Shown: positions 37,190 through 47,627 of the stretch, piece by piece | Numbering within the stretch: the first letter of the stretch is position 1 | How the letters are laid out: the number at the start of each line of letters is the position of its first letter | Notes under the pieces: model-generated | What the model saw: only the letters and a program-made list of their open reading frames with translations | Told to the model about the DNA's origin: nothing | Database searches by the model: none | Position numbers and translations under genes: made by a program | Assembly (NCBI RefSeq): GCF_001746915.1 | Contig: NZ_MJGC01000060.1 | Span: forward strand, 1-63,890 | Direction of reading: 5' to 3' | DNA from: Desertifilum tharense IPPAS B-1220 | GTDB taxonomy: Bacteria; Cyanobacteriota; Cyanobacteriia; Cyanobacteriales; Desertifilaceae | DNA: 63,890 nt

Positions 37190-37429
37190 TTACTCCTCGG
37201 CTGCTACAGATTGGGAACTCGCTCCGTTAGCGGCTTGACGTTCGCTTTCAACGGTCAGCAGTTGCGCTAATTCATGGCGAGCATGTTTGAACTGGTGGGT
37301 CTTGTTTTCAAGTTGACCCGTTCTTTGGCGCATCCGCAAATCAAACAATTGTTTTTTAGTCGCGAGGATTTTTTCGCTCAATTCTTCGTCGCTGAGGTTG
37401 CGCGCGTCAGCAATTTTCGGTAAAGCCAT
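37190..37429 (-). CDS. rpmC: 50S ribosomal protein L29
   Basis: A 79-residue helical L29 with the [20 protein letters not shown] core that contacts the tunnel exit next to L23. A Ser/Ala-rich C-terminal tail ([13 protein letters not shown]) lengthens it beyond the usual ~65 residues. Three bp separate it from rplP and six from rpsQ. Confidence 0.96.
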   Translation of the reverse strand: MALPKIADARNLSDEELSEKILATKKQLFDLRMRQRTGQLENKTHQFKHARHELAQLLTVESERQAANGASSQSVAAEE

Positions 37430-37432
37430 AGT

Positions 37433-37852
37433 TTAAGATTGCTCCGTTTCGCGAGTTAAAAACTTCGTTTTGATCGGGAGTTTATAAGACGCAAGGCGCA
37501 TTGCCTCTCTCGCCGTTGCTTCGGGTACCCCAGCAATCTCAAAGAGAACGCGACCGGGTTTAACGACTGCTACCCAAAACTCCGGATTTCCTTTCCCGGA
37601 ACCCATCCGCGTTTCAGCCGGACGCATGGTGACAGGTTTATCGGGGAAAACGCGAATCCAAATTTTGCCACCCCGACGGATATAACGGGTCATGGCACGA
37701 CGGCTCGCTTCAATTTGGCGAGACGTAATCCAATGAGGTTCAAGCGCTTGCAGGGCAAAATCCCCAAAGCTAATGGTATTGCCACGGCTGGCAACGCCCG
37801 TCATCCGACCCCGTTGTTGCTTCCTGAATTTAGTTCTTCTGGGACTTAACAT
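37433..37852 (-). CDS. rplP: 50S ribosomal protein L16
   Basis: A 139-residue L16 beginning [17 protein letters not shown]. It has [20 protein letters not shown] and [19 protein letters not shown], the conserved loop near the A-site tRNA. It lies 90 bp after rpsC and 3 bp before rpmC. Confidence 0.98.
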   Translation of the reverse strand: MLSPRRTKFRKQQRGRMTGVASRGNTISFGDFALQALEPHWITSRQIEASRRAMTRYIRRGGKIWIRVFPDKPVTMRPAETRMGSGKGNPEFWVAVVKPGRVLFEIAGVPEATAREAMRLASYKLPIKTKFLTRETEQS

Positions 37853-37942
37853 AATTTTTGTCCTGTGTCCTTTGTCCTTTGTCAGTTGTCGTTTGTCAGT
37901 TTGTCTTGAACGAATGACAAATGACGCATAACAAGTGACGAA

Positions 37943-38674
37943 TTAACCTTCATTCGAGCGGTCTTCAAATTGTTGGCGGCGGCGGGGTTGTCGCCGACGA
38001 GAAGGCGTACTCGGCGCTGCCGGAGTTTCTTCTTGACCGGGCAAAATTTCGCCTTTGAATACCCAAACTTTGACGCCTAGGATTCCGTAAATCGTTTGAG
38101 CGGTACGGTAGGCGTAATCAATGTCAGCTCTGAGGGTATGCAGGGGCACGCGACCTTCGCGAGTCCACTCAGTCCGGGCAATTTCTGCCCCGTTGAGGCG
38201 ACCGCTAATTTGAATTTTGATCCCTTGAACGCCTGCGCGTTGAGCGCGTTGAATGGCTTGACGCACGACGCGACGGAAGGAAACCCGTCTTTCGAGTTGT
38301 TGGGCGATGTATTCTGCCAGCAACCCAGAATCGGCATCGACGCGAGCCACTTCTACGACGTTAATCCGGATTTGGCGATCGCTATTGCCGAGCTTCTCTT
38401 GCAGTCCGGTTCGCAATTGCTCGATCCCGCTACCGCCACGACCGACCACCACGCCGGGACGAGCCGTCCGCACTTCGAGGTCGATTTGATCGGCTTTGCG
38501 TTCAATACGAACTTCCGAAATCCCAGCATTGCTCAACTGCTTGTTGACATACTGGCGAATTTTGTAGTCTTCCTGCAAAACTTCAGGATAATTTCTCGTG
38601 TCTGCGAACCAGCGAGAGCGATGTTCTTGAGTAACGCCGAGGCGAAAGCCAACTGGATGTATCTTCTGTCCCAC
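37943..38674 (-). CDS. rpsC: 30S ribosomal protein S3
   Basis: A 243-residue S3. The N-terminal KH domain has [14 protein letters not shown]; the C-terminal domain has [21 protein letters not shown] Pro/Arg-rich tail ([15 protein letters not shown]) extends it beyond the core. S3 helps form the mRNA entry helicase site. It lies 30 bp after rplV. Confidence 0.98.
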   Translation of the reverse strand: MGQKIHPVGFRLGVTQEHRSRWFADTRNYPEVLQEDYKIRQYVNKQLSNAGISEVRIERKADQIDLEVRTARPGVVVGRGGSGIEQLRTGLQEKLGNSDRQIRINVVEVARVDADSGLLAEYIAQQLERRVSFRRVVRQAIQRAQRAGVQGIKIQISGRLNGAEIARTEWTREGRVPLHTLRADIDYAYRTAQTIYGILGVKVWVFKGEILPGQEETPAAPSTPSRRRQPRRRQQFEDRSNEG

Positions 38675-38704
38675 AAATCCTCCTTAACTCTTGATGAGTA
38701 ATAC

Positions 38705-39067
38705 TTACTCGTTAGTCTCGACCGGGGCAACGGCCACGGTAATGTGACACGTCGGCTTGCGAATCTGATAGGCGCGACCTTGAGCGCGGGGCCGATAGCG
38801 CTTGAGCACCGGGCCGGCATCAGCAAACGCTTGACTGACAACGAGGTTCGTGGGATCGAGTCCTTCATTGTGTTCGGCGTTGGCGACAGCAGAGCGCAGC
38901 ACCTTTAACACGGGCTGGCAAGCACGGTAGGGCATAAACTCTAAAATAATCAGCGCTTCTCGGTAGCTCCGGCCGCGAATCTGATCGAGGACGCGCCGGA
39001 CTTTGTGGGGAGACATGCGGATGTAGCGAGCGATCGCTTTGGTTTCTACGGTTGTATCTATTGCCAT
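38705..39067 (-). CDS. rplV: 50S ribosomal protein L22
   Basis: A 120-residue L22, with [20 protein letters not shown] at the N-terminus and the beta-hairpin region [17 protein letters not shown] that reaches into the exit tunnel. It lies 54 bp after rpsS. Confidence 0.98.
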   Translation of the reverse strand: MAIDTTVETKAIARYIRMSPHKVRRVLDQIRGRSYREALIILEFMPYRACQPVLKVLRSAVANAEHNEGLDPTNLVVSQAFADAGPVLKRYRPRAQGRAYQIRKPTCHITVAVAPVETNE

Positions 39068-39121
39068 GAGGATGTCCTGTGTCGGTTGGTCTTACTGGGA
39101 ATTGAAGCAGGCGACCAATGA

Positions 39122-39400
39122 CTAGCGGCGAGCCTTTTTATCGCTCTTCGCATGACCCCGGAATGTCCGGGTGGGGGCAAATTCGCCCAATTTATGCCCA
39201 ACCATCTGCTCCGTCACGTAGACGGGAACGTGCTGGCGACCGTTGTGAACGGCAATGGTATGACCAATCATCAGCGGAATAACAGTAGAAGCTCTCGACC
39301 AAGTTTTGATCACTTGCTTCTCGCCCTTGCTATTCAGCTTTTCGATCTTGCTGAGTAAAGAATCAGCGACGAAAGGACCTTTTTTGAGTGAACGAGACAT
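39122..39400 (-). CDS. rpsS: 30S ribosomal protein S19
   Basis: A 92-residue S19: [20 protein letters not shown], then [18 protein letters not shown] and [17 protein letters not shown], all conserved. With S13 it sits in the 30S head. It lies 63 bp after rplB. Confidence 0.98.
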   Translation of the reverse strand: MSRSLKKGPFVADSLLSKIEKLNSKGEKQVIKTWSRASTVIPLMIGHTIAVHNGRQHVPVYVTEQMVGHKLGEFAPTRTFRGHAKSDKKARR

Positions 39401-39463
39401 AGCTGTTTAGCGTTCTGAATGAACAGTAATGAATCCGTAAAGGGGAAAGACCCCAGACGATGT

Positions 39464-40327
39464 TTAGGTTTGGCGTCCGCCTTTACCGCGCTTCGAGGAT
39501 TTCCGGCGACGGCGTACAATTAGCGCGTTGCTCGGCTTATTCTTTTTACGAGTCTTGTAGCCCAAAGCGGGTTTACCCCAAGGGGTTACAGGGCCGCTAC
39601 GACCAATCGGAGCGCGACCTTCACCCCCACCGTGCGGGTGGTCTACGGGGTTCATAACGCTACCGCGAACTTCCGGACGGCGACCTTTCCAGCGCTTGCG
39701 TCCGGCTTTACCCAGGCTAATGTTGCGAGCATCCACATTACCGACTTGTCCGATCGTGGCGTAGCACTCGCGACGGATGAGGCGGACTTCTCCAGAAGGC
39801 AGGCGCAGGGTGACGAAGTTGCCTTCTTTTGCCATCACTTGAGCAGTGGCTCCAGCCGCGCGGACGATTTGAGCGCCGCGTCCGGGGGTAAGTTCAACGT
39901 TGTGAACGTTTGTCCCTAACGGCATATTGCCCAAGGGTAAAGCGTTCCCAATCTCAATGGGGGAATCGGGTCCAGAAATGACGGTGGTGCCTACGGTTAA
40001 ACCAACGGGGTGGAGAATATAGCGTTTTTCTCCATCTTGGTAATGCAGTAGCGAGATCCGGGCGTTACGGTTGGGATCGTACTCAACAGTCACCACTTTT
40101 GCCGGAATGTTGAGTTTATCGCGGCGGAAATCGATGATGCGATAAAGGCGTTTGTGTCCGCCACCCCGATGGCGACAGGTGACGACGCCTCGGTTGTTCC
40201 GCCCTTTGTGACGGTGTTTGTGGGTGACTAGCGTTTTTTCGGGTTCGCTGGTCGTAATTTCTGCAAAGTCAGAAACGGTATGTTGGCGGGTACTCGGTGT
40301 ATAAGGTCGGTAAGCTCGGATGCCCAT
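39464..40327 (-). CDS. rplB: 50S ribosomal protein L2
   Basis: A 287-residue L2, with [22 protein letters not shown] in the N-terminal part and the conserved [13 protein letters not shown] near residues 225-240, whose His lies close to the peptidyl-transferase centre. It lies 61 bp after rplW. One of the most conserved large-subunit proteins; nothing unusual here. Confidence 0.98.
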   Translation of the reverse strand: MGIRAYRPYTPSTRQHTVSDFAEITTSEPEKTLVTHKHRHKGRNNRGVVTCRHRGGGHKRLYRIIDFRRDKLNIPAKVVTVEYDPNRNARISLLHYQDGEKRYILHPVGLTVGTTVISGPDSPIEIGNALPLGNMPLGTNVHNVELTPGRGAQIVRAAGATAQVMAKEGNFVTLRLPSGEVRLIRRECYATIGQVGNVDARNISLGKAGRKRWKGRRPEVRGSVMNPVDHPHGGGEGRAPIGRSGPVTPWGKPALGYKTRKKNKPSNALIVRRRRKSSKRGKGGRQT

Positions 40328-40388
40328 AACAATTCAAAAATGAAGTACAAAATGTTCAGAGGTCGTGAGATCGCGCTTTTAGCTCGCG

Positions 40389-40691
40389 CTAGACTTCTGG
40401 GAATAGAGTAATGGTGTCTCCGGCTGCTAGGGTGACAACCGCTTTTTTGTATTGCGACTTATACCCCAAGAACTTGCCAACTCGACGCTTGCGGCGCGGC
40501 GGTCTGCATGTATTGACCTTCACCACGCTGACATCAAATAATTCTTCAATCGCGGCTTTGATTTGCGGTTTGCTCGCTTTGAGAGCCACTTCAAATGTAT
40601 ATTTGTTGTCTTCTAGCAGCCGCGTTGCTTTTTCGGTAATCATCGGACGCCGCACTAGATCGGGTAGATCGCGGGGATCGAATTCACTCAC
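40389..40691 (-). CDS. rplW: 50S ribosomal protein L23
   Basis: A 100-residue L23, with [21 protein letters not shown] near the N-terminus and the hairpin [16 protein letters not shown]. It is the docking site for trigger factor, SRP and SecY at the tunnel exit. Its start overlaps the rplD stop region by 8 nt. Confidence 0.98.
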   Translation of the reverse strand: MSEFDPRDLPDLVRRPMITEKATRLLEDNKYTFEVALKASKPQIKAAIEELFDVSVVKVNTCRPPRRKRRVGKFLGYKSQYKKAVVTLAAGDTITLFPEV

Positions 40692-41316
40692 CGTATACCT
40701 CCTGAATCTTCTCTACTGCTGCTTGAGTCGCAACAATTTTGTCTGCGTTAAGAATGTCAAAAATGTTGAGTTGATCGCTTTTGATCGTTCTCACATTGGG
40801 AATGTTGCGGGCTGACAAGTAGATGGTTTCTGAGCGTTCCGGCAAAATCAACAGAATTTTTGCACTCGGATCGACGCCCCAACGCGCGATCGCAGCAACC
40901 AATTCCTTCGTTTTTGGACGTTCGAGCTGCGTGCTGAAGTCCTCAACGACCACTAAATCTTCAACGCGGCTCATCAAAGCCGTCCGCAATGCCAAGCGCC
41001 GCTCCTTGCGGTTCATCTTGGTTTCGTAGCTTCTGGGTTTCGGTCCAAAAATGACACCGCCTCCACGCCACAGTGGAGAACGAATCGAACCGGCCCGCGC
41101 TCTCCCCGTTCCTTTTTGCCGCCAGGGTTTGCGACCGCCGCCTCGAACTTCGGCGCGGGTTTTTGTGCTTGCCGTTCCCTGACGACCGTTGTTGAGTTGG
41201 CGAACGAGGGCGCGATGCACGATATGAGCGGAACTTTCTTCTTTCGCTACTCGTAATTCTAAGCTCGCGCTCCCCTTTTCTTCGCCCTGCCAGTCTCGCA
41301 CTACGCAACTAACCAT
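40684..41316 (-). CDS. rplD: 50S ribosomal protein L4
   Basis: A 210-residue L4. The extended loop that lines the exit tunnel is at residues 59-95 ([19 protein letters not shown], then [16 protein letters not shown]). In E. coli L4 also represses the S10 operon by binding its leader; the long leader before rplC here makes a similar loop possible but unproven. It lies 49 bp after rplC. Confidence 0.98.
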   Translation of the reverse strand: MVSCVVRDWQGEEKGSASLELRVAKEESSAHIVHRALVRQLNNGRQGTASTKTRAEVRGGGRKPWRQKGTGRARAGSIRSPLWRGGGVIFGPKPRSYETKMNRKERRLALRTALMSRVEDLVVVEDFSTQLERPKTKELVAAIARWGVDPSAKILLILPERSETIYLSARNIPNVRTIKSDQLNIFDILNADKIVATQAAVEKIQEVYGE

Positions 41317-41365
41317 AATCTTTGATTTCTCCCTATCCTGTGGTGATTACTCAGGGAAACACGCT

Positions 41366-42016
41366 TTAACTGTTACCCTTGCTTCCGACAATGTTTGCTG
41401 GCTTGATGTTGAGTAACGTTCCCGGTTTGCCTGGAACCGCACCTTTGATCAGGATTAAGTTGCGTTCTGGATCGACACGCACAACGGTCAGTTTGCGAAC
41501 GGTAATTTGCTTGTTGCCCTTACGGCCGGCCATCCGCTTCCCAGGATATACGCGTCCGGGGGTGGTTCCTGCACCCGTCGAACCGGGAAGTCTATGGTTT
41601 TTGGAGCCGTGAGACATGGGGCCTCGTTTGAAGTTGTGGCGCTTTTGATAGCCAGCAAAACCGCGACCGATACTGTTGCCGACGACATCGACGAGTTGAC
41701 CTGCGCTAAAGAGATCGACGCCGAGTTGTTGACCGACTTCGTAGCTGTCAACTTGCTCTAAGCGATACTCTTTGAGGTGGCGAAGGGGACTAATGTTAGA
41801 TTTGGCTAAATGTCCCTTCTCTGGGCGGGTAATTCCCTTTTCGGAAACTTCCTTATAACCCAGTTGAATCGCCGTATACCCATCGGTTTGTGGGGTTTTG
41901 ACTTGAGTGATGGTGCATGGCCCTGCTTGAACAACGGTGACAGGAATTGCAGTTCCTTCTTCCGGATCAAAGATTTGAGTCATGCCGAGTTTAGTGCCGA
42001 GAATACCTACAGACAC
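41366..42016 (-). CDS. rplC: 50S ribosomal protein L3
   Basis: A 216-residue L3 and first gene of the cluster. It starts at GTG 42016 ([17 protein letters not shown]), with AGGAG 12 nt upstream. The long loop that approaches the peptidyl-transferase centre is present ([20 protein letters not shown]). No rpsJ precedes it, consistent with cyanobacteria, where S10 lies with tufA. A consensus promoter lies about 350 nt upstream. Confidence 0.97.
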   Translation of the reverse strand: MSVGILGTKLGMTQIFDPEEGTAIPVTVVQAGPCTITQVKTPQTDGYTAIQLGYKEVSEKGITRPEKGHLAKSNISPLRHLKEYRLEQVDSYEVGQQLGVDLFSAGQLVDVVGNSIGRGFAGYQKRHNFKRGPMSHGSKNHRLPGSTGAGTTPGRVYPGKRMAGRKGNKQITVRKLTVVRVDPERNLILIKGAVPGKPGTLLNIKPANIVGSKGNS

Positions 42017-42375
42017 GAATGGGGTAATCTCCTTTATTTTTTTACAGACGACTATAAAACCAGAACAATATTGCGCCTCCTTAGATAAGAAGGACGCTGG
42101 CTTGCTCCGCTTACTTTTGTTGTAAGTTTGAACGCAATAGAGCCTGAAACCTACACCATCGGTGCAAATTCCCTACACTCAGGCGGATAGACTCCCTCAG
42201 CACAGATTCAGATCGGCGAACTTCAACAAGCTGAAGAACTGATTCTCGGCTGCGGTTGCGCTCGGAGTGCCTGGACTTAAGCTCTTACGAGACTCAGTAT
42301 CCAAACTGGCTACTCTTAGATCAATTAAGAGTTCTTGTCAGAACTCAATAGCCCGTAATTTGGCGACAATATATC
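42017..42375 (-). promoter_or_regulatory. Long 5' leader of the ribosomal cluster
   Basis: About 350 nt separate the predicted transcription start from the rplC GTG. A perfect 7-bp hairpin ACTCTTA/TAAGAGT (42312-42318 with 42326-42332) lies early in the leader, and the middle is GC-richer than its flanks. No known leader motif was recognised. It could hold a ribosomal-protein autoregulatory site. Confidence 0.5.
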
Positions 42376-42404
42376 AGTATAAATAATTTTGCTGAGATTG
42401 TCTA
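42376..42404 (-). promoter_or_regulatory. Sigma70-type promoter of the ribosomal cluster
   Basis: Read on the minus strand: -35 TAGACA (42404-42399, 5/6 to consensus), 17-bp spacer, -10 TATACT (42381-42376, 5/6). It points toward rplC and is the best promoter match in the gap between rplC and ndhN. Confidence 0.75.
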
Positions 42405-42648
42405 GAAAAATTAAATTAATTTCTCAATCCAACGCGGGTGAGGGCGATCGCACTCAGAGCCAATCCCCACAACGCAAAGATCGCTCTGAACACCTGCTTT
42501 AACTTAGCACGCCCTTGCTCCCATTTCCAATTCCCGACCCGCACAGACTCGAACAAAACGATACAATGAACACTCAGAATCAGGTTGAGCGAATCAACGG
42601 CTTCAACCGATTGCCCTGACAACTACCTAAAAACAAAAGCGTAAAGTT

Positions 42649-43125
42649 ATGGCCTTGCTGACGACTGGGAAAAAATTCATCCGCGACGTAGAGACTCACG
42701 GAGCAGTTGCCGTCTACGCTCCCTTAGAGGGAGGATTTGAAGGACGCTATTTGCGGCGCTTAAGAGCCTCTGGTTATGAAGCGATAGCAGTTTCTGGGCG
42801 CGGCTTAGGCGACTTACCGATGTACTTAACAGGCGTTCATGGCGTGCGTCCGCCCCACTTGGGGAAAAAGACGGTTGGCAACGAAGCGGCGGTCGGCTAT
42901 GTCAACTATATTCCGCCCATCGTTAATTATCAACTCGAACAACTGCCCACCCAGTCTAAAGGGTTAGTGGTGTGGATTATTGATGGTAGCGTATTCTCCT
43001 CTCAAGAACTGGAATATTTAGTTGCGCTTCCCAAACTCGAACCAAAAGTTAAGGTAATTGTAGAAATTGGGGGCGATCGCACTTTTCGCTGGCAACCTTT
43101 AAAAGACACCCTAGTTGCTGCCTAG
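42649..43125 (+). CDS. ndhN: NAD(P)H-quinone oxidoreductase subunit N
   Basis: A 158-residue peripheral subunit specific to the cyanobacterial and chloroplast NDH-1 complex, which drives respiratory and cyclic photosynthetic electron flow at the thylakoid. The N-terminus (MALLTTGKKFIRDVETHGAVA) and the PLEGGFEGRYLRRLRASGY and LPMYLTGVHGVRPPHLGKK segments are diagnostic. It is divergent from the ribosomal cluster and is followed 154 bp later by a VWA gene. No other ndh gene is nearby. Confidence 0.95.
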   Translation: MALLTTGKKFIRDVETHGAVAVYAPLEGGFEGRYLRRLRASGYEAIAVSGRGLGDLPMYLTGVHGVRPPHLGKKTVGNEAAVGYVNYIPPIVNYQLEQLPTQSKGLVVWIIDGSVFSSQELEYLVALPKLEPKVKVIVEIGGDRTFRWQPLKDTLVAA

Positions 43126-43279
43126 CTTGCTTGAGTCGCCTGATGTCTTAGACTTCAGCCTGCCATTGGTCAAGTAAAGCCCGATTTTTACTGATTTTGA
43201 GGCGACCGATCGAGCCAAGCCAGCAAAAAACTAGAAGGGTTTCTGCCTGCAAGATGTGAAGCTTGAGGATTTCAGAACG

Positions 43280-43894
43280 ATGGAAAACTCGATCATCGAA
43301 GACCGCGATTATACCTTAATCATCGACAAAAGTAATAGTATGTCCGTACCGGATAAAAACGGTAAAAGTCGATGGCTAGCGGCACAAGAGTCAACGCTCG
43401 CCGTAGCTCGAAAATGTGAAGAACTCGATCCCGATGGCATCACTGTTTATCTATTTGCGGGTCAATTCCGCCGATATGATAACGTTACGGCGACTAAAGT
43501 TGAGCAGATATTTCAAGAAAATTCTCCATCGGGTGGCAGTATGCTAGCTGCGGTTTTAGGAGATGCGCTCAATAACTATTTTCAACGCAAAGCGGCCGGA
43601 CAAACCAAACCCAATGGAGAAACATTTCTCGTCATTACAGATGGAACTCCCGACGATCGCAAAGCCGTTATGGAACTGATTATCGATGCTTCCCAGCGGA
43701 TCGATCGCGATGAAGAGTTAGCCATCTCTTTTATTCAAGTCGGAACCGATCCAGAAGCGACTAAGTTTCTCAAAGCATTAGACGATCAAATGCAAAGTGT
43801 CGGCGCAAAATTCGACATTGTAGACACGGTGACGATGAACGATATGCAAGGGATGAATTTAACGGATGTCCTGATCAACGCCATTACTGATTAA
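43280..43894 (+). CDS. VWA domain protein (TerY-like)
   Basis: A 204-residue protein consisting of one von Willebrand factor A domain. The MIDAS metal site is seen as D-x-S-x-S in IIDKSNSMS near the N-terminus, with the second loop Thr/Asp in VITDGTPDDRK. Start ATG 43280 is preferred because TTGAGGA lies about 10 nt upstream; GTG 43256 would place that site inside the gene. VWA proteins of this size bind partner proteins through Mg2+. No partner ATPase is adjacent. It is followed by a strong terminator. Confidence 0.85.
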   Translation: MENSIIEDRDYTLIIDKSNSMSVPDKNGKSRWLAAQESTLAVARKCEELDPDGITVYLFAGQFRRYDNVTATKVEQIFQENSPSGGSMLAAVLGDALNNYFQRKAAGQTKPNGETFLVITDGTPDDRKAVMELIIDASQRIDRDEELAISFIQVGTDPEATKFLKALDDQMQSVGAKFDIVDTVTMNDMQGMNLTDVLINAITD

Positions 43895-43912
43895 CCTTAA
43901 ATATCAGGTTGT

Positions 43913-43958
43913 AACTGAGTAGGAAATGGCTTTTGCCTCTCCTACTCAGTTGTTTTTT
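43913..43958 (+). terminator. Rho-independent terminator after VWA gene
   Basis: AACTGAGTAGGA (43913-43924) pairs perfectly with TCCTACTCAGTT (43940-43951), a 12-bp stem with a 15-nt loop, followed by GTTTTTT. It lies 19 bp past the VWA stop codon. Confidence 0.95.
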
Positions 43959-44162
43959 AAAGGGCAGCAAGCCAGTAATGTTTAGGATAAGCTGAACCGC
44001 ACTCAGCACTTTGTTAAGCTGTTAACTGCCTAAATTGGGAAGCAGAAAAAGTAATGCGGGCATCTTGCTCGCTAACAATAGCCAATTTAAATGCTGAACA
44101 GCTAATATAAGTTAATTCTATAGGGGTGGGTTCGGCGCGATCGCCCCTACATCTAGAGTCGC
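43959..44162. other. Intergenic gap before ldpA
   Basis: Gene-free. A small dispersed-type inverted repeat TAGGGG (44121-44126) / CCCCTA (44144-44149) contains a HIP1-like core (GCGCGATCGC). The remainder is AT-rich, with nothing else recognisable. Confidence 0.5.
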
Positions 44163-44191
44163 TTTACATACAAAAGCACTACATGTATAAT
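44163..44191 (+). promoter_or_regulatory. Sigma70-type promoter of ldpA
   Basis: -35 TTTACA (44163-44168, 5/6), 17-bp spacer, -10 TATAAT (44186-44191, perfect). It lies about 125 nt upstream of the ldpA GTG and faces it. Confidence 0.75.
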
Positions 44192-44315
44192 ACAAAATAA
44201 CCGGAAAACTCCTCTAACACCGACGGGATCGGCATTTAGACAGATTTCTGAGAATCAGTGAATGAATTTGCGCTCGCACCTGCTAATTTTGGGAGGAACG
44301 CATTAGCATTAAAGG

Positions 44316-45419
44316 GTGAGCGATCTGAACCATCCTTTGCATTCTCTCAGGAACGGTCGCTGGTTCAAACTCATTTGCGGAGCCAGCTACCAACACCTGC
44401 CGGCCGTTAGAAACTTAACGTTGGCTTATACCCTAGCAGGTGCCGACTGCATTGACGTGGCAGCCGATGAAGCTGTAGTGGCAGCAGCTCAAGAGGCGAT
44501 CGCAGTCGCGCAGATCCTGAAAGCCGAAGCCCAACAGCGAGGATTCTGGCATCAGGCAAACCAGCCCTTATTAATGGCGAGCCTGAACGATGCAGAAGAT
44601 CCGCACTTTCGCAAAGCAGACTTTAACCCCACCCAATGTCCGCCTGCGTGTTCTCAGCCTTGCCAGAACGTTTGCCCAGCAGAGGCGATCGCGTTTAACC
44701 GCAACTTTTCTGGCATCATTGACCAACGCTGTTACGGGTGCGGTCGCTGCCTGCCCATCTGTCCAAGCGCATTGATTATAGCGCGAGCCTATGTCATCAC
44801 CCCGCAAATCTTAATCAAAAGCTTACCTTGGGGAACGCCCGGAATCGGTGCTGTTGAAATTCATACCCAAATCGGTCATTTAGCCGACTTCCAAAGGCTG
44901 TGGCAGAGTCTTCAACCCATTCTCCCTCAACTCGAACTCCTAGCCATTAGCTGCCCCGATGGAGAAGGCTTAATAGACTATCTGCAAACCCTATCGACCA
45001 TCATTCACCCCCTACCCTGTCCCCTCCTGTGGCAAACAGATGGCCGCCCTATGAGTGGAGACATCGGTGCAGGAACGACGCACGCCAGCATCAAGCTTGC
45101 TCAGAAAGTGCTAGCGGCGCAACTTCCCGGTTTTGTTCAACTCGCAGGAGGCACCAATCACTATACAGTCCCCAAATTAAAAGCCGCTCAACTGTTAAAA
45201 GACCCCTTTCAACCGGGAGTTGCTGGAGTCGCTTATGGCAGCTATGCTCGCGTCCTCCTCTCCTCCATCATCGATCGCCTAGAAGCCCAGAGTTGTACTC
45301 TAGCAGGCGTCCCGCACCTTGAGGAAGTCCCCGAACTGCTGTGGCAAGCCGTAGCGATCGCTCATTCCCTTGTTTCCCAACTCAAATCCCCCATGCCCTT
45401 ACCCCAACCCCTTGCTTAA
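44316..45419 (+). CDS. ldpA: Light-dependent period protein LdpA (Fe-S circadian input)
   Basis: A 367-residue iron-sulfur protein. In Synechococcus, LdpA senses redox/light state and feeds the KaiABC clock through CikA. Two Cys clusters of ferredoxin type are visible: C-x3-C-x3-C-x3-CP in CPPACSQPCQNVCP and C-x2-C-x2-C-x3-CP in CYGCGRCLPICP. The N-terminal NGRWFKLICGASYQHLPAVRN is family-typical. The start is GTG 44316; an in-frame TAA lies two codons before it, so no upstream start is possible. GGGAGGA is about 19 nt upstream, farther than normal. Confidence 0.92.
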   Translation: MSDLNHPLHSLRNGRWFKLICGASYQHLPAVRNLTLAYTLAGADCIDVAADEAVVAAAQEAIAVAQILKAEAQQRGFWHQANQPLLMASLNDAEDPHFRKADFNPTQCPPACSQPCQNVCPAEAIAFNRNFSGIIDQRCYGCGRCLPICPSALIIARAYVITPQILIKSLPWGTPGIGAVEIHTQIGHLADFQRLWQSLQPILPQLELLAISCPDGEGLIDYLQTLSTIIHPLPCPLLWQTDGRPMSGDIGAGTTHASIKLAQKVLAAQLPGFVQLAGGTNHYTVPKLKAAQLLKDPFQPGVAGVAYGSYARVLLSSIIDRLEAQSCTLAGVPHLEEVPELLWQAVAIAHSLVSQLKSPMPLPQPLA

Positions 45420-45496
45420 CCCCGCTCAATACGCCCTCTCGTATTGCAACATCTTCCTTGTTTTTTCAATACGCCTCGGTATAAACAGCATTCATT

Positions 45497-47383
45497 ATGG
45501 TAAATCCCCACAACAGCAACCTCAGCGAAAATCACTTGTCAATTGTTGAGAACATTGCTTTTGAATCCATGCAGGTGACGGATGACTTGGATCGGTTATT
45601 GAGTATTTTGCCTAGTGAAATTCATACAACCTTAGAAAAGCACCCGTTACGAGACAAGCTCGTTGAAGTCGTCTTAGATTTAGGCCGCCGTCCCGAAGTC
45701 CGATTTCCCGGTAAAGCCGAGTACCTCTCCGAAACCTTAATCAGTCGAGAAGACCTCAATTACTGCGTTCAGCGCGTTGGCACCTTCAGCGGCGACAACC
45801 GCGCCGGAATTGAGCAAACCCTGCACCGGATCAGCGCCATTCGCAACCGCAGCGGCGATATTATTGGCCTCACTCTTCGGGTCGGTCGAGCCATTTTCGG
45901 CACCATTGGTATGATTCGCGACCTCGTAGAAACCGGTCGTTCCATTCTGATGCTCGGTCGTCCCGGCGTTGGTAAAACGACCGCATTGCGCGAAATTGCT
46001 CGCGTGCTGGCTGATGAGCTAGATAAGCGCGTCGTCATCATTGATACCTCTAATGAAATTGCTGGCGACGGCGATATTCCCCACCCCGCCATCGGTCGGG
46101 CGCGGCGGATGCAGGTGGCGCGTCCGGAACTTCAGCATCAAGTGATGATTGAGGCAGTGGAAAATCACATGCCAGAAGTCATTGTTATTGATGAAATTGG
46201 TACGGAATTAGAAGCGCTTGCGGCCAGAACCATCGCAGAACGCGGCGTCCAACTCGTCGGAACGGCTCACGGAAACCGGATTGAAAACCTAATTAAAAAC
46301 CCCACGCTATCCGATCTCGTGGGGGGAATTCAAGCGGTGACATTAGGCGATGATGAAGCGCGGCGTCGCGGTTCTCAAAAAACCGTGTTAGAACGCAAAG
46401 CCCCCCCAACGTTTGAAATTGCGGTGGAAATGCTGGAAAGACAGCGCTGGGTGGTGCATGAGGAAGTCTCGGAAACCGTAGACACTCTGCTGCGCGGTCG
46501 TCAACCCAATCCTCAAGTTCGCACGGTGGACGATCAAGGGAAAGTGACGATTAGTCATGAGACGAGTACGACAACCGAGGGGGCATTTCCTCCCCGCTAC
46601 TCCAGACGACCTCTAGAGATGCAAGGGACTTCTTTGCCCAGCGTGGCTCGAACCTTTGCGCCAGAGCGATCGCCAATTGAAGCCAAAGGCTGGCGGGCTT
46701 CGGGTCAAATGCGTCCGCTGCCCTCAGAACGTTACGGCTTGAATCGAGAGGTGACTCATCAAGAGCAAGAGTTTGAGCAAATGCTCAATGCTTCTTTGCA
46801 TCAACAAGAGCAATATGACGACGTTATCATCCCCGTAAGTCAAAAAGCGGCCCAGCAAATTGGACCGAATGGGGAAGACTGGCCCTTGCACGTATATCCC
46901 TACGGTGTCAGCCGCCATCAACTGGATCAGGTGATTCGGATGCTGAATTTGCCTGTGGTGCTGACGAAGGATATTGATAGTGCTGATGCGGTGGTGGCAT
47001 TGCGATCGCACGTCAAAAACCATCATAAACTGCGTCAGATGGCAAAATCTCGCCATGTTCCGATTCATACCCTAAAGGCCAATACAGTGCCGCAAATTGT
47101 TCGCGCCCTCCAACGCTTGCTGGATGTAGACGATCCATCAACCACAGAAGCCGTTGATTTGCGCCTGTTTACCCAAAGCGGGGATGAAGATGAGTTGGAA
47201 GCTTTAGAAGAAGCCAGACTCGCGGTAGAGCAAATTGTGATTCCCAAAGGGCAACCTGTGGAACTGCTACCGCGTTCGGGTAAGGTGCGGAAAATGCAAC
47301 ACGAACTTGTAGAACACTACCGCCTCAAGTCTTCTAGCTTTGGCGAGGAACCCAACCGCCGCCTGCGGATTTATCCGGCGTAG
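45497..47383 (+). CDS. ycf45: Ycf45-type AAA ATPase with R3H domain
   Basis: A 628-residue ATPase of the Ycf45 / SpoIIIAA-related family, found in cyanobacteria and some plastids. Walker A is GRPGVGKT (154-161) and Walker B is VIVIDEIGT (about 228-236). The middle (330-440) is a polar linker. The C-terminus carries a single-stranded nucleic-acid-binding R3H domain ending [14 protein letters not shown]. The molecular role is not settled; binding of ssDNA or RNA is expected from R3H. It lies 77 bp after ldpA on the same strand. Confidence 0.88.
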   Translation: MVNPHNSNLSENHLSIVENIAFESMQVTDDLDRLLSILPSEIHTTLEKHPLRDKLVEVVLDLGRRPEVRFPGKAEYLSETLISREDLNYCVQRVGTFSGDNRAGIEQTLHRISAIRNRSGDIIGLTLRVGRAIFGTIGMIRDLVETGRSILMLGRPGVGKTTALREIARVLADELDKRVVIIDTSNEIAGDGDIPHPAIGRARRMQVARPELQHQVMIEAVENHMPEVIVIDEIGTELEALAARTIAERGVQLVGTAHGNRIENLIKNPTLSDLVGGIQAVTLGDDEARRRGSQKTVLERKAPPTFEIAVEMLERQRWVVHEEVSETVDTLLRGRQPNPQVRTVDDQGKVTISHETSTTTEGAFPPRYSRRPLEMQGTSLPSVARTFAPERSPIEAKGWRASGQMRPLPSERYGLNREVTHQEQEFEQMLNASLHQQEQYDDVIIPVSQKAAQQIGPNGEDWPLHVYPYGVSRHQLDQVIRMLNLPVVLTKDIDSADAVVALRSHVKNHHKLRQMAKSRHVPIHTLKANTVPQIVRALQRLLDVDDPSTTEAVDLRLFTQSGDEDELEALEEARLAVEQIVIPKGQPVELLPRSGKVRKMQHELVEHYRLKSSSFGEEPNRRLRIYPA

Positions 47384-47393
47384 GGCGAAATTG

Positions 47394-47428
47394 GGCAAAG
47401 GGAAGGCCAATTGAGTCTTCCCTTTGCC
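47394..47428 (+). terminator. Strong hairpin after ycf45
   Basis: GGCAAAGGGAAG (47394-47405) pairs perfectly with CTTCCCTTTGCC (47417-47428). It lies 10 bp past the ycf45 stop. There is no T-tract after it (AAAACC), so it may stabilise the 3' end rather than terminate on its own. Confidence 0.65.
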
Positions 47429-47492
47429 AAAACCAAAAACCCGTGCTAATGTATATATTCTGTGGCTAAAAAAATCCTAGCCCAACCCCCTT

Positions 47493-47580
47493 GGAGAGGT
47501 GGCCGAGCGGTCGAAGGCGCAGCACTGGAAATGCTGTAACACCCGAAAGGTGTTCGGGGGTTCGAATCCCCCCCTCTCCG
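47493..47580 (+). tRNA. tRNA-Ser(GGA)
   Basis: An 88-nt class II tRNA. The acceptor stem is GGAGAGG/CCTCTCC, the anticodon stem CAGCA/TGCTG with loop CTGGAAA (anticodon GGA at 47527-47529), a long variable arm (ACACC..GGTGT), and T-arm GGGGG-TTCGAAT-CCCCC. CCA is not encoded. It reads UCC and UCU codons. A tyrosine recombinase gene lies 47 bp downstream on the opposite strand. Confidence 0.97.
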
Positions 47581-47627
47581 TTTTATCCAGGTTTAAGTGC
47601 TTTTAATCAATGTCGTGTCTATGAACA

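Noticed and set aside
42416..42622. 68-residue minus-strand frame upstream of the ribosomal promoter
   Set aside because: Only a TTG start is available and no family is recognised; a small membrane protein cannot be fully excluded.
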